The notes under the pieces were generated by a model. The model did no database searches, was not told the DNA's origin, and saw nothing but the letters and a program-made list of their open reading frames with translations. The translations under genes and the position numbers were made by a program. From positions 1,178,001 through 1,242,000 of the forward strand of contig NZ_JANIET010000001.1 of assembly GCF_024506435.1 (NCBI RefSeq): 64,000 bases of DNA. The letters are read 5' to 3'. The number at the start of each line of letters is the position of its first letter. Within the stretch, counting starts at the first letter, position 1. Source of the DNA: Pantoea trifolii. GTDB lineage: Bacteria; Pseudomonadota; Gammaproteobacteria; Enterobacterales; Enterobacteriaceae. This document shows positions 17,682 through 26,379 of this stretch, one piece after another.

Positions 17682-17704
17682 CGGCTACCGATAAACGGTA
17701 GCCG
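17682..17704 (-). terminator. Hairpin after the AI-2E-type transporter gene (weak terminator)
   Basis: A perfect 9-bp stem (17682-17690 with 17696-17704) and a five-base loop lie 10 bases beyond the transporter stop codon. The minus-strand side is not followed by a clear T run, so termination efficiency is uncertain. Confidence 0.5.
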
Positions 17705-17714
17705 TTTGAAACGC

Positions 17715-18839
17715 TTACTCGCGGATTTTGCCCTCTTCTTCGCGGGTTTTACCCTCTTCGATAAACTCTTCGTCGATCTCTTCTGAGTTCTCGCGGTTAT
17801 CGCGACCGGAAAGCAGATTCCAGCAGGCAATAAACAGCGCGGCGATCAGCGGACCAATGACAAAGCCGTTGATGCCATACACTTCCATGCCGCCCAGCGT
17901 GGAGATCAGGATCAGATAGTCCGGCATTTTGGTGTCTTTACCGACCAGCAGCGGACGCAGGATGTTATCCACCAGGCCAACCACCACCACGAAGAAGCCA
18001 ATCAGGAACAGGGCTTTCCAGATGGCGCTGGTGGCGAAGAAGAAGATGGTTGCCGGGACCCAAACAATCGCGGAACCGACCGCCGGAATCAGCGACAGGA
18101 ATGCCATCAAGGTGCCCCACAGCAAACTGCCGTCGATGCCGGTGATCCAGAAGGCGATGCCACCCAGTACACCTTGCACCACTGCAACCACCACCGTGCC
18201 TTTAACTGTGGCACGTGAGACCGCTGCGAACTTCATCATCAGGTGATGTTTCACGTAGGTTGAAAGCGGCAGCGCTTCCAGAATCAAATTCACCAGCCAG
18301 GCGCCATCTTTCAATAGGAAGAACAGCAGATAGAGCATCACGCCAAAGCCAACGGTAAAGGTGAAGGTCCCTTTGCCGATCAGGAACACGCTGCCCGCCA
18401 TGTACTGGCCGCCTTTCAGCGCAAAACCAGAGAGCTTCTGCTGAATCTCCTGCGCGTTGTTCAGGTTGTTATCGGCGAGATAGTTACGCGCCCACGAAGG
18501 CAGATGCTGCAGCAGATCGGCAAACACCGCCGGGAACTGTGCAGAGTTGTTCTGCAGCTTGGTGTACACCGTGTTGACTTCAACCACCATCGAAGAGGTG
18601 ATCAGCGCCAGCGGCGTGAACACAATCAGGCAGATAATCAGCAGCGTGGCAAACGCAGCCAAACCGTTACGATCGCCCATTTTACGACGCAACAGCGACT
18701 TCAGCGGATGGAAGATCACCGCCAGAATCGCGGCCCAGAAAATGGCAGAAAAATACGGTGTCAGCACATCAAAAAAGGCGTAGGTGACAAGCGCCAAAAT
18801 CACGATAAAGAAGCCTAAATTAAGTCCTTTAATACGCAT
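17715..18839 (-). CDS. AI-2E-family transporter-like inner membrane protein
   Basis: 374 residues with about eight membrane segments and the family pattern: two N-terminal helices (FFIVILALVTYAFFDVL and AIFWAAILAVIFHPL), a central amphipathic/periplasmic part (about 80-150) and a C-terminal helical bundle with SLIPAVGSAIVWVPATI, VDNILRPLLVG and GPLIAALFIACWNLL. The P-x-x-G and DNxLRPLLVG blocks are conserved in the AI-2E exporter family (PF01594). Functions in the family range from autoinducer-2 export to sodium/proton antiport, so no substrate is assigned. The C-terminal tail from about 345 is highly acidic with repeated EEGK/RE units. Confidence 0.85.
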   Translation of the reverse strand: MRIKGLNLGFFIVILALVTYAFFDVLTPYFSAIFWAAILAVIFHPLKSLLRRKMGDRNGLAAFATLLIICLIVFTPLALITSSMVVEVNTVYTKLQNNSAQFPAVFADLLQHLPSWARNYLADNNLNNAQEIQQKLSGFALKGGQYMAGSVFLIGKGTFTFTVGFGVMLYLLFFLLKDGAWLVNLILEALPLSTYVKHHLMMKFAAVSRATVKGTVVVAVVQGVLGGIAFWITGIDGSLLWGTLMAFLSLIPAVGSAIVWVPATIFFFATSAIWKALFLIGFFVVVVGLVDNILRPLLVGKDTKMPDYLILISTLGGMEVYGINGFVIGPLIAALFIACWNLLSGRDNRENSEEIDEEFIEEGKTREEEGKIRE

Positions 18840-19043
18840 TACAGTGTCTCGTTAGTAGATAAGGCGATTGAACTATAGAACGCCTAGCGGGGAATGTAAT
18901 GTTTTTAGGGCAGATGGTTCGCTTAAGCGCCTGACAAGCGCAGACCAACGATGTCCCGATTTGTCCGTCTGATGTCTGTTCACTGGCTGGTGCAGCGGCA
19001 TTATTACGGTGATGATGGTGGCTGAAACTCACCGGAGGAAATC

Positions 19044-19274
19044 ATGCTGGAACTACGTCCTAACTGCGAATGCTGCGATAAAGATCTGCCGCCGGAGTCA
19101 CTTGATGCGCGCATCTGTTCGTTTGAATGCACCTTCTGCGTTGCCTGCGCGGAAGGCGCGCTGGCGCAGCGCTGCCCTAATTGCAGCGGTGAACTGGTGC
19201 GTCGACCGATTCGTCCTGCTGCGGCGTTAGCGCGTCATCCGGCGTCCTCAACGCGCCATTTATCTTCGTCATGA
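19044..19274 (+). CDS. DUF1272 small cysteine-rich protein
   Basis: 76 residues. Eight cysteines occur in the first 50 residues (CECC at 8-11, CSFECTFCVAC, CPNC), forming zinc-ribbon-like pairs. The phrase ELRPNCECCDKDLPPES is typical of the DUF1272 family of small bacterial proteins. GGAGGAA six bases before the ATG is a strong ribosome site. The last 20 residues are low complexity. Function of the family is unknown; metal binding is inferred from the cysteine pattern. Confidence 0.85.
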   Translation: MLELRPNCECCDKDLPPESLDARICSFECTFCVACAEGALAQRCPNCSGELVRRPIRPAAALARHPASSTRHLSSS

Positions 19275-19719
19275 GATAGTGAGCGTGCAAACGAATATTC
19301 TGCCCATGTAAACGTTTACCCTAAATAGTTTATCAGGCTGCCTCGTGATATTTAAACGTGACGAAAGTAGGGGAATTTTGAGCACGATAGTAATCACCGC
19401 CGTGTATTAATGTTGGTTATAAACAATTGGGGCCTAATAAGGAGCAGTGATTGTTAAATACTCATCGGGTTGCGCGTGCGGCGTGCTGATATTTAAAAGG
19501 TTTAAGAAGTTAATGGTGTTGTTTTTAAAGGGATATCCACCATTCTTGATAGCATGGATTAGCTGCTTTAATGCCTTGTTATTCTGTCTTTGCCGAATCT
19601 GGTCAGAGCACAGACCTTATTTATCCTGAAACAACGTTCCTAAAATAATATTTTTTCTGTCATTTAATTTTTGCGTATTTTTCTGAAAAATAGTCCTTTT
19701 CAAAAGAAGTTTTCAATTT

Positions 19720-19857
19720 TAAATGGTATTGTTTGCTGGCAATGCTAGTGATGTGGCGTTGTGTGCTTCAGTTTTACCCTCACTTTTGCAGGGTTTACCC
19801 CTTTATGCAATTTATGGAAATTGAATTATCCTCCCGATCCTTGCGATCGGGTTTTTC
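19720..19857 (+). ncRNA. Candidate small RNA ending at an orphan terminator
   Basis: A compact terminator (stem CCCGATC at 19833-19839 with 19845-19851, five-base loop, then TTTTTCTTT) stands over 550 bases from the previous stop codon and over 200 before the next gene. Upstream is another small stem (ACCCT/AGGGT around 19776-19794) and a possible extended -10 (TGCTAGTGAT around 19742-19751). The 5' end is a guess. There is no coding frame with a ribosome site. No known sRNA family is recognised. Confidence 0.35.
19833..19857 (+). terminator. Orphan rho-independent terminator
   Basis: Seven-base GC-rich stem with a five-base loop followed by five T, C and three T. It does not belong to an annotated gene. 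Confidence 0.75.
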
Positions 19858-20071
19858 TTTATATTCCCCGCTTTCTCTCCAATAAACGCGCATGCGTGCG
19901 TTCGATCCAGTTAATGTCAGAAAATACACAATCGTTAAGAAAGTGATAATTTGACGTAATTTCCTGTAAGTATCCGGTTTTTAAGAGTTTTGGAAATGCT
20001 TTTCTGTCTCCATTTAATCAATAGTAATGCTCAACGGCACAGCAACCGCCGTTATCCCTGGAGGCAACACC

Positions 20072-20563
20072 ATGAAAAAAACAACACTGAGTCTCATTGC
20101 GTCATTTATTGCATGCAGCACACTGTTTTCTAGCGTCTCGCGGGCAGACGGCCCAGGTGACCAGCGCTGGCAGTCGCACGGCGGCGACCAGCATCAGGAC
20201 CATGGACGCGGCCCGGATCGTGGCGGCGACCGCGGACCGGATCGCGGTGATCATCACGACCGTGGCCACGATCACGATCGCGGACCTGGCCCGGATCGTC
20301 ACGACCATCACGCTGACCATCGGATGCCGGAAGGACATCGTGGCGGTGACCGCTTTGCCTGGGGCGGCCATGACTTCCGTCGCGGCTATCCGGCACCGCC
20401 GGAGTTTCGGGGGCCGCACTATCGCGTAGATGACTGGCGCGACCGTGGTCTGTATGAGCCACCGCGCGGTGAACATTGGGCTTACATCGATGGCAATTAC
20501 GTGCTGGTGGCCGCAGCAACTGGCATCATCACCGCGATTCTGCTCAACGGCGCGTTCAACTAA
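20072..20563 (+). CDS. RcnB-like exported His/Asp-rich protein
   Basis: The ATG at 20072, with GGAGG seven bases upstream, gives 163 residues that begin with a signal peptide (MKKTTLSLIASFIACSTLF..., probable cleavage after the SRA near residue 26). Residues about 35-90 are a low-complexity run of D, R, G and H in HDRGHDHDRGP-like units. The C-terminal half has the RcnB-type pattern: YRVDDWRDRGLYEPPRGEHWAYIDGNYVLVAAATGIITAILL. RcnB of E. coli is a periplasmic protein that helps nickel/cobalt homeostasis. The His/Asp run could bind metal, but this is an inference; no rcnA or rcnR is adjacent. Confidence 0.75.
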   Translation: MKKTTLSLIASFIACSTLFSSVSRADGPGDQRWQSHGGDQHQDHGRGPDRGGDRGPDRGDHHDRGHDHDRGPGPDRHDHHADHRMPEGHRGGDRFAWGGHDFRRGYPAPPEFRGPHYRVDDWRDRGLYEPPRGEHWAYIDGNYVLVAAATGIITAILLNGAFN

Positions 20564-20573
20564 TCTTCCCCAG

Positions 20574-20600
20574 CGGATGGCTTCGGCCATCCGTCTTTCT
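20574..20600 (+). terminator. Terminator of the RcnB-like gene
   Basis: Eight-base stem CGGATGGC (20574-20581) with GCCATCCG (20586-20593) around a stable TTCG tetraloop, followed by a T/C tract. It starts 10 bases after the stop codon. Confidence 0.8.
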
Positions 20601-20672
20601 CTCCGCTTTATCCGCTCACCAGGTTATTCTCTCTACGACCCGTTTTTCCTTTCGATACGTTAAGGAGTGATG

Positions 20673-21500
20673 ATGACCGTGGTAAAAATGGTGGCGGTGG
20701 ATAAAGACGGCACCTTTCTCGACGACAATAAACAGTACAATCGCGCACGTTTTAACGCCTGCTATCAGGAGATGAAGCAGCGCGGCATCAAGTTTGTGGT
20801 AGCCAGCGGCAACCAGTATTACCAACTCAAATCCTTCTTCCCGGAGATCGCCAGCGAAATTGCCTTCGTGGCGGAGAACGGCGCGTGGATTATCGATCGT
20901 GACGAAGAGCTATTCTGCGGCGAGTTCTCCCGCCAGGATATTGATGCAGTGCTGGATACGCTGCACAACGGTAATTATCCCGAACTGCGCTACATCCTGT
21001 GCGGACGCGACAGCGCGTACTACTTCGAAGGCCTCGATGAAAAGTGGCTGGTGAAAATGCGTCACTACTGTCATCGGCTGAAGGCGATTCGCAGCCTCGA
21101 TGACGTCGCGGGCGATAAGCTGTTCAAGTTCGCGCTGAATCTGTCGGATGATTATGTGGAACCGCTGATGGCGGACATTGAGCGTCTGCATCAGGGAGCG
21201 GCGGCGGCCACGTCCAGCGGTCACGGATCGGTGGATTTGATTGTGCCCGGCAACCATAAAGGCCACGGCCTCGATCTGCTGGGCAAACGTTGGGGCATCG
21301 AACGCAGTGAAATTCTGGTGTTTGGCGATGGTGGTAACGATCTCGAAATGCTGCAGCAGTCTGGCTTCAGCTTTGCCATGGCGAACGCACCGCAGAAGGT
21401 CAAAGATGCGGCGCGCTTTGAAGCACCGAGCAATAACGACGAGGGCGTTTTACAGGTGATTGAGCAGATGCTGGCCGGCAAACCGCCGTTTGTCATTTAA
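20673..21500 (+). CDS. ybiV: Cof-type HAD sugar phosphatase, YbiV/SupH-like
   Basis: About 275 residues from the ATG at 20673, placed five bases after AAGGAG; a GTG at 20667 and an ATG at 20670 are in the same frame. Motif I reads [12 protein letters not shown] with a Lys where most family members have Met. [12 protein letters not shown] is motif II, the C2 cap lies in the middle, and [13 protein letters not shown] is motif IV. The text [23 protein letters not shown] of E. coli YbiV is almost repeated here. The E. coli enzyme dephosphorylates sugar phosphates with broad range. It appears to be a single-gene unit. Confidence 0.85.
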   Translation: [275 protein letters not shown]

Positions 21501-21625
21501 TCGTCATTTCTAGCTGAATTTATTCTTTGCTTTGCCGATATTCGATTGTGACGGAACGCACAATTCGCCGCTGAGCGGCACTTCTTATCTCAATCGTTAA
21601 TGCAGTCGGTTAGAAAGGATAAATT

Positions 21626-23554
21626 ATGTTGCCAACCCGTTTGGCTGCCCGCATGACGCTGGGTGGCCTGCTATTACTGTGCGTCACCACCGCAGTCGTA
21701 TTTTCCGTTCTGTTGTTGCGCGGTCAGCCGCGCGTCATCGAAGCCAGCCATACGCTGATTGAGCAGGCCGGTAGCAATCTGGTCAGCCAATTAAATCAGC
21801 AGCTGGTGCGCATTGAAGGCGAGGCCGTCAGCATGGCGCGCCTTGCTGAAGTGTTGCCGCACGATGCCACGCTGTGGCAGCAAAGCTTCCCACAAATCAT
21901 CAACAGCAGCGGCAATAAAACCATTGCCGGCGGCGGCGTGTGGCCGGAACCCGATGCGTTTAGCGCCGGTGTGCAACGTCGTAGCTTCTTCTGGGCGCGA
22001 CAGGGTGATGGCGCGCTGGCCTATTCCGATGACTACAACCTGCCTGCGGGCAACGGCTATCAACAGGAAAGCTGGTACAGCGCGGTGCGTAACGGACCGC
22101 GCGATCGTTGCGGTTGGTCGGAGGTTTATCAGGATCCGGTATCCGGCGTGAAAATGGTGACCTGCAGCGTGCCGTACGCGGCGGGCGATCGTTTTGCCGG
22201 CGTGGCGACGCTGGATGTGCAACTGGATAATCTTGCGGGCTTTATGCAGCAGAAAGGGCAGGTGACGGGCGGTTATGCCTTTGCGCTCGATAGCGCGGGC
22301 AATCTGCTCTATTACCCAGGCCAGGATCTGAAATCGCTCACCACCTTAAGCAGCCTGGCGGAAAAATCCAGCTGGCTGGCGCCGCTGGCCGCACGTGTCG
22401 CTCAGTTAAAAGGCGATGGCAAGGTGTTGCAGCTGTCAGATTTCAATGACGACTACTTGCACACCAGCGCGCAGGTCACGCTGTTCCGCATGCCCGGCAC
22501 CGGTTGGGTGATTGGCCTGGTGACACCTGAAAGTGCGGTTAGTGGCCTGGCACGTACCATGATGCGTGACATCTTTACCTTCCTGATCCCAGCGATGATC
22601 GTGCTGCTGCTGTTAACCTGGGCGTTTACCCAACGCATTGGTCAGCGCCTGAAAGCCACGCATGCGGCGCTGGATGAAATTGCCAATGGCGATGGCGATT
22701 TAACCCGTCGCCTGACCAAAAGTGGACGCGATGAGCTGGCGGATATCGCCGGTGCGTTCAACAGCTTTGTCGATAAGATCGCCGGCGTGATTACTCGCGT
22801 GCAGGGCAGCGGCGAAACGGTGGCGGCCAATGCATCAGGATTGGCGCACAGCAACACTGCGCTGTCAGAGAAAATTGCTGAGCAGGCTGCGGCGCTTGAG
22901 CAGAGCGCGGCGGCGATGGAGCAGCTCAACGCGACCGTGCAGCAAAACGCCGAAAATACCCGACTGGCTGATGCCGCCGCCGAACAGACCGCGCAGATTG
23001 CCCGCAGCAGCAGCGACGTGATGGGCGAAGTTGTAAGCACCATGGGCGCTATCCAATCCTCATCGCGCCGCGTGGCGGAGATCCTGACGGTGATCGATAG
23101 CATCGCGTTTCAAACCAACATCCTTGCGCTGAATGCGGCGGTGGAAGCAGCGCGCGCCGGTGAGCAGGGACGCGGATTTGCCGTGGTGGCCTCTGAAGTG
23201 CGCGCCTTAGCCCAGCGCAGCGCCACGGCGGCGCAGGAAATTAAAGCGCTGATTGCCGATTCCGACAGCAACGTATTGGCTGGCAGTAAGCTGGTGGAAG
23301 GCGCGGGGCAGCAGCTTTCGCAACTGGTCACCGACGTGCATAAAGTGAAGCAGGTGGTAAGCGAGATGCGCGTGGCCGGGGATGAGCAGAGCAAAGGTAT
23401 CGCGGAAGTGACGCTGGCGGTATCGCAGATGGAGCGCGGTATTCAGCAAAACCTGATGCTGGTGACGCAAACCGCCGAAAATACCCAGGCGCTACGTGAT
23501 GAAGCGGCGCAGCTGGCGCAAGAGATCGCAATGTTTAAAGTGGCTGAGCAGTAA
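21626..23554 (+). CDS. Methyl-accepting chemotaxis protein with a dCache-type sensor
   Basis: 642 residues: an N-terminal membrane helix (about 12-32), a periplasmic double-Cache-like domain (about 38-310, with [22 protein letters not shown] and the [11 protein letters not shown] end), a second helix ([19 protein letters not shown], about 312-330), a HAMP domain (about 332-385) and a cytoplasmic signalling rod whose tip is [32 protein letters not shown] (about 493-525). The tail ends FKVAEQ and lacks the NWETF-type pentapeptide, so methylation would need help from other receptors. dCache receptors commonly sense amino acids, organic acids or amines; the ligand is unknown. No chemotaxis genes are nearby. 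Confidence 0.93.
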   Translation: MLPTRLAARMTLGGLLLLCVTTAVVFSVLLLRGQPRVIEASHTLIEQAGSNLVSQLNQQLVRIEGEAVSMARLAEVLPHDATLWQQSFPQIINSSGNKTIAGGGVWPEPDAFSAGVQRRSFFWARQGDGALAYSDDYNLPAGNGYQQESWYSAVRNGPRDRCGWSEVYQDPVSGVKMVTCSVPYAAGDRFAGVATLDVQLDNLAGFMQQKGQVTGGYAFALDSAGNLLYYPGQDLKSLTTLSSLAEKSSWLAPLAARVAQLKGDGKVLQLSDFNDDYLHTSAQVTLFRMPGTGWVIGLVTPESAVSGLARTMMRDIFTFLIPAMIVLLLLTWAFTQRIGQRLKATHAALDEIANGDGDLTRRLTKSGRDELADIAGAFNSFVDKIAGVITRVQGSGETVAANASGLAHSNTALSEKIAEQAAALEQSAAAMEQLNATVQQNAENTRLADAAAEQTAQIARSSSDVMGEVVSTMGAIQSSSRRVAEILTVIDSIAFQTNILALNAAVEAARAGEQGRGFAVVASEVRALAQRSATAAQEIKALIADSDSNVLAGSKLVEGAGQQLSQLVTDVHKVKQVVSEMRVAGDEQSKGIAEVTLAVSQMERGIQQNLMLVTQTAENTQALRDEAAQLAQEIAMFKVAEQ

Positions 23555-23580
23555 AAAAATCGGGCAGCGTTGGCTGCCCG
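23553..23580 (-). terminator. Terminator of the iron-dependent alcohol dehydrogenase gene
   Basis: Eight-base stem CGGGCAGC/GCTGCCCG (23561-23568 with 23573-23580). On the minus strand it is followed by seven T residues. It sits between the convergent chemoreceptor and dehydrogenase genes and may act weakly in both directions. Confidence 0.85.
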
Positions 23581-23587
23581 TTATCAT

Positions 23588-24739
23588 TTAGACGATGCGC
23601 CAGGCGGCGGCGATCATCTCGGTCAACGTGGGGGCATCGTAGCTGATCCAACCGTTTTTGCTGTTGGCCCGCGACACAATCCAGTCGACGTCGGTGGCTG
23701 ACAGCGTTGGGCCATCTAACCAGAACGGCACGATCGCCTGCTGCTTGATCCAGGCTTTCAACGCCAGCGCTGGCGGCGCGGGATCGTCCGGCAACAGCTG
23801 TTGACCGAGCTGCGCCATCAAACGTTGCTGCTCAGCATGCTCAGTTTCCGCCAGCACATCGAGGAACGGGAACAGTAAGCGTCCGCACACTTCGCCGTGA
23901 TGGAACGGTTTGATCGCCCCCAGCTCTCCAGCAATACCGTGGATCACGCCCAATCCGGCAGTGCTCAGGCACACGCCTCCCAGCCACGACGCCATCATCA
24001 TCGCTTCTCGTGCTGCATCACCACGCTCGTTATCACGGTTTAAATCCGGCCAGGCTTTGAAGAACAGTCGCAGACCATTGAGCGCGGTTTGTTGGGTAAA
24101 CAGATTGCCTTTGCGCGACAGATAGGCTTCGAATAAATGGGTGAAGGCATCGATGGCGCAGCTTGCCAGCACGCTGTTTGGCGCGCCTTTTAGCAGGTCG
24201 GGATCGAGAATCGCGACCTGCGGCACAAAGACCGGATGGCGCAGCGACGCTTTGACCTGAATGTGCTGCTGATCGGTCACCACCGCGTTCTGCGTGGCTT
24301 CGCTGCCAGTGCCGGCCGTGGTAGGAATGGCGATCAGCGGCAAAGTCACCGCTTGCACTGGCGTATCACCGACTTTTTCCAGATAGCGTGCGGTATTCAG
24401 CGGGTGCTGCATCATCGCGCTGAAGGCTTTGGCCGCATCCAACACGCTGCCGCCGCCAATCGCCACCACACGATCAACATGGCCGCGCCAGCGCCGCACC
24501 CAACCATCAATTTCATCCGGCGAGGCTTCATGGCTGACGATCTCGTAACCGATAATCTGATCGTTGAGCGCGGCGCCCAGGCGCGCCCAGGCTGGACCGT
24601 TAAGGAATGATCGGCCGCAAAACAGCAGCGTCGGCTGGGTATTGGCCGCCAGCAGCGGTATCAGCTGGTCAATACTGCCGCGACCAAACAGGGTTTGTTG
24701 ATTACTGTACAGCTCGATCAGATTCTCACTCACCTGCAT
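23588..24739 (-). CDS. Iron-containing alcohol dehydrogenase family enzyme
   Basis: Starting at the ATG at 24739 (AGAAGG just upstream) the enzyme has 383 residues. The longer frame to 24898 crosses the gntT operator region and is rejected. Visible family features: VVAIGGGSVLDAAKAF (NAD(P)-binding GGGS), IPTTAGTGSEATQNAVVT, and metal-ligand histidines in the DAFTHLFEAYLSRKGN and GVIHGIAGELGAIKPFHHGEVCG segments. Such enzymes reduce or oxidise alcohols, aldehydes or hydroxy acids. It is divergent from gntT, whose operators lie in the shared 284-base region, so a role in sugar-acid or related carbonyl metabolism is plausible. The substrate is not predictable. Confidence 0.85.
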   Translation of the reverse strand: MQVSENLIELYSNQQTLFGRGSIDQLIPLLAANTQPTLLFCGRSFLNGPAWARLGAALNDQIIGYEIVSHEASPDEIDGWVRRWRGHVDRVVAIGGGSVLDAAKAFSAMMQHPLNTARYLEKVGDTPVQAVTLPLIAIPTTAGTGSEATQNAVVTDQQHIQVKASLRHPVFVPQVAILDPDLLKGAPNSVLASCAIDAFTHLFEAYLSRKGNLFTQQTALNGLRLFFKAWPDLNRDNERGDAAREAMMMASWLGGVCLSTAGLGVIHGIAGELGAIKPFHHGEVCGRLLFPFLDVLAETEHAEQQRLMAQLGQQLLPDDPAPPALALKAWIKQQAIVPFWLDGPTLSATDVDWIVSRANSKNGWISYDAPTLTEMIAAAWRIV

Positions 24740-24873
24740 GTCCTTCTTGTTTGGCGTAAAGACCCTAGTGTAACCAAAAGCCGTGACACTCCCGCTGCAA
24801 ACATTCTGATAACGCGCCGGCAAAAAGTTGATCACCTTCGCAAAACAGAAATTCCGCCGCTGCGGCTGGTGCT

Positions 24874-24903
24874 TTGTACGCAATGTTACCCTTAACATGA
24901 TAC
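24874..24903 (+). promoter_or_regulatory. Probable gntT promoter
   Basis: TTGTAC (24874-24879) and TGATAC (24898-24903) are separated by 18 bases. Both GntR-type operators overlap the spacer and -10 region, which would give direct repression. Confidence 0.45.
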
Positions 24904-24912
24904 CCGTAACAT
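24883..24912 (+). promoter_or_regulatory. Two overlapping GntR-type operators upstream of gntT
   Basis: ATGTTACCCTTAACAT (24883-24898) and ATGATACCCGTAACAT (24897-24912) each match the E. coli GntR operator pattern ATGTTACCsGTAACAT with one or two changes and share two bases. Their centres are 14 bases apart. In E. coli gntT is likewise controlled by GntR through two sites. The dehydrogenase gene on the other strand could be under the same control. Confidence 0.8.
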
Positions 24913-25023
24913 TGCTCAGCAGGATGTTTTCCTGCGGCGCAGACTGTTGATTCTCATGTCCTCTGGGATAACCAAAATAAACCGCTGCCGGTGATTCACC
25001 GCGCGCAAAAGTGGAGAAAAATT

Positions 25024-26340
25024 ATGCCATTACTCTATGTGGCGATTGGCGTAGCGTTACTGCTGCTGCTGATGATTCGTTTCAAACTGAACGGATTTAT
25101 CGCGCTGATTCTGGTGGCGCTGGCCGTAGGCATGATGCAGGGCATGCCGGTCAACAAAGTTATCGTATCGATTAAAACCGGTGTCGGCGGCACCTTGGGC
25201 AGCCTCGCGCTAATCATGGGCTTCGGCGCGATGCTGGGTAAACTGCTGGCGGATTGCGGCGGAGCGCAGCGCATCGCCACCACGTTAATTGCTAAGTTCG
25301 GCGAGAAACACATTCAGTGGGCACTGGTGCTGACCGGCTTCACCGTCGGCTTTGCGCTGTTTTACGAAGTAGGTTTTGTACTGATGCTGCCGCTGGTATT
25401 TAGCATCGCCGCTTCCGCGCGCGTGCCATTGCTGTACGTCGGTGTGCCGATGGCGGCAGCACTTTCCGTTACGCACGGTTTCCTGCCACCGCATCCGGGT
25501 CCAACCGCGATTGCCACGCTGTTCAACGCCGATATGGGTAAAACGCTGCTGTTTGGAACGCTGCTGGGGATTCCAACCGTAATTCTTGCCGGTCCGGTTT
25601 ATGCGCGCTTCCTGAAAGGCATTGATAAGCCGATTCCGGAAGGTTTGTGGAACCCGAAAACCTTTACTGAAGCTGAGATGCCTGGTTTTGGCGTCAGCGT
25701 CTGGACGGCATTGGTGCCGGTGGTGCTGATGGCATTGCGCGCAGTGGCGGAAATGCTGCTGCCGAAAGGTCATGTGTTGTTGCCGTATGCCGAGTTCTTT
25801 GGCGACCCAATCATGGCAACCCTGATTGCGGTGCTGATTGCCATCTTCACGTTCGGTCTGAACCGTGGCCGCAGCATGGATGAAGTGATGGGCACCATCA
25901 CCGATTCGATCAAGATCATCGCGATGATGCTGTTAGTGATTGGCGGTGGCGGGGCGTTCAAACAGGTGCTGGTGGATAGCGGCGTCGATAAATATATCGC
26001 CAGCATGATGCATGAAACCAATTTGTCGCCGATCTTCATGGCGTGGTCGATTGCAGCCGTGCTGCGTATTGCGCTGGGCTCCGCAACCGTGGCGGCGATT
26101 ACGGCAGGCGGGATTGTCGCACCGTTGATTGTCACCAGCGGCGCCAGCCCGGAGCTGATGGTGATTGCGGTCGGCTCCGGCAGCGTGATTTTCTCTCACG
26201 TCAACGATCCAGGCTTCTGGCTGTTTAAGGAGTATTTCAACCTGACCATCGGCGAAACTTTCCGTTCCTGGTCAGCACTGGAAACCATCATTTCAGTGTG
26301 CGGTTTGGTGGGCTGTTTACTGCTTGCCAACGTCATCTAA
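25024..26340 (+). CDS. gntT: High-affinity gluconate permease GntT
   Basis: From the ATG at 25024 (GGAGAAAAATT upstream) the protein has 438 residues, the length of E. coli GntT, and from memory is nearly collinear with it (start MPLLYVAIGVALLLLLMIRF, GFLPPHPGPTAIA, GSATVAAITAGGI, GSVIFSHVNDPGFWLFKEYF). It has 12 or more membrane segments. It imports D-gluconate by proton symport at the inner membrane. Upstream GntR-type operators support the assignment. Unlike E. coli, where gntT sits beside nfuA/gntX, here it stands between an iron-dependent dehydrogenase and hcxB, suggesting a rearranged sugar-acid block. Confidence 0.93.
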   Translation: MPLLYVAIGVALLLLLMIRFKLNGFIALILVALAVGMMQGMPVNKVIVSIKTGVGGTLGSLALIMGFGAMLGKLLADCGGAQRIATTLIAKFGEKHIQWALVLTGFTVGFALFYEVGFVLMLPLVFSIAASARVPLLYVGVPMAAALSVTHGFLPPHPGPTAIATLFNADMGKTLLFGTLLGIPTVILAGPVYARFLKGIDKPIPEGLWNPKTFTEAEMPGFGVSVWTALVPVVLMALRAVAEMLLPKGHVLLPYAEFFGDPIMATLIAVLIAIFTFGLNRGRSMDEVMGTITDSIKIIAMMLLVIGGGGAFKQVLVDSGVDKYIASMMHETNLSPIFMAWSIAAVLRIALGSATVAAITAGGIVAPLIVTSGASPELMVIAVGSGSVIFSHVNDPGFWLFKEYFNLTIGETFRSWSALETIISVCGLVGCLLLANVI

Positions 26341-26347
26341 GCATTAA

Positions 26348-26370
26348 GGCTGAGGCATCGCGCCTCAGCC
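26348..26370. terminator. Convergent hairpin between gntT and hcxB
   Basis: A perfect nine-base stem GGCTGAGGC/GCCTCAGCC with a five-base loop lies in the 39 bases between the two stop codons. T tracts on either side are poor, so it is a likely but weak bidirectional terminator. Confidence 0.6.
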
Positions 26371-26379
26371 GCTTGCGGT

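Larger units (their letters stand above)
19275..20071. other. Long intergenic region with an orphan terminator
   Basis: About 800 bases, AT-rich, between the DUF1272 and RcnB-like genes. Short open frames inside (for example 19447-19629) lack ribosome sites and family resemblance. The one clear structure is a terminator at 19833-19857 that follows no gene, which suggests a small transcript (see the separate ncRNA entry). Confidence 0.5.

Noticed and set aside
19447..19629. A 60-codon hydrophobic frame in the 19.3-20.0 kb gap
   Set aside because: No ribosome site, and the composition fits AT-rich non-coding DNA; the only signal in the gap is the orphan terminator.
24740..24898. Longer start for the iron-dependent dehydrogenase
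   Set aside because: It would place the N-terminus across the gntT operators and has no ribosome site; the ATG at 24739 does.
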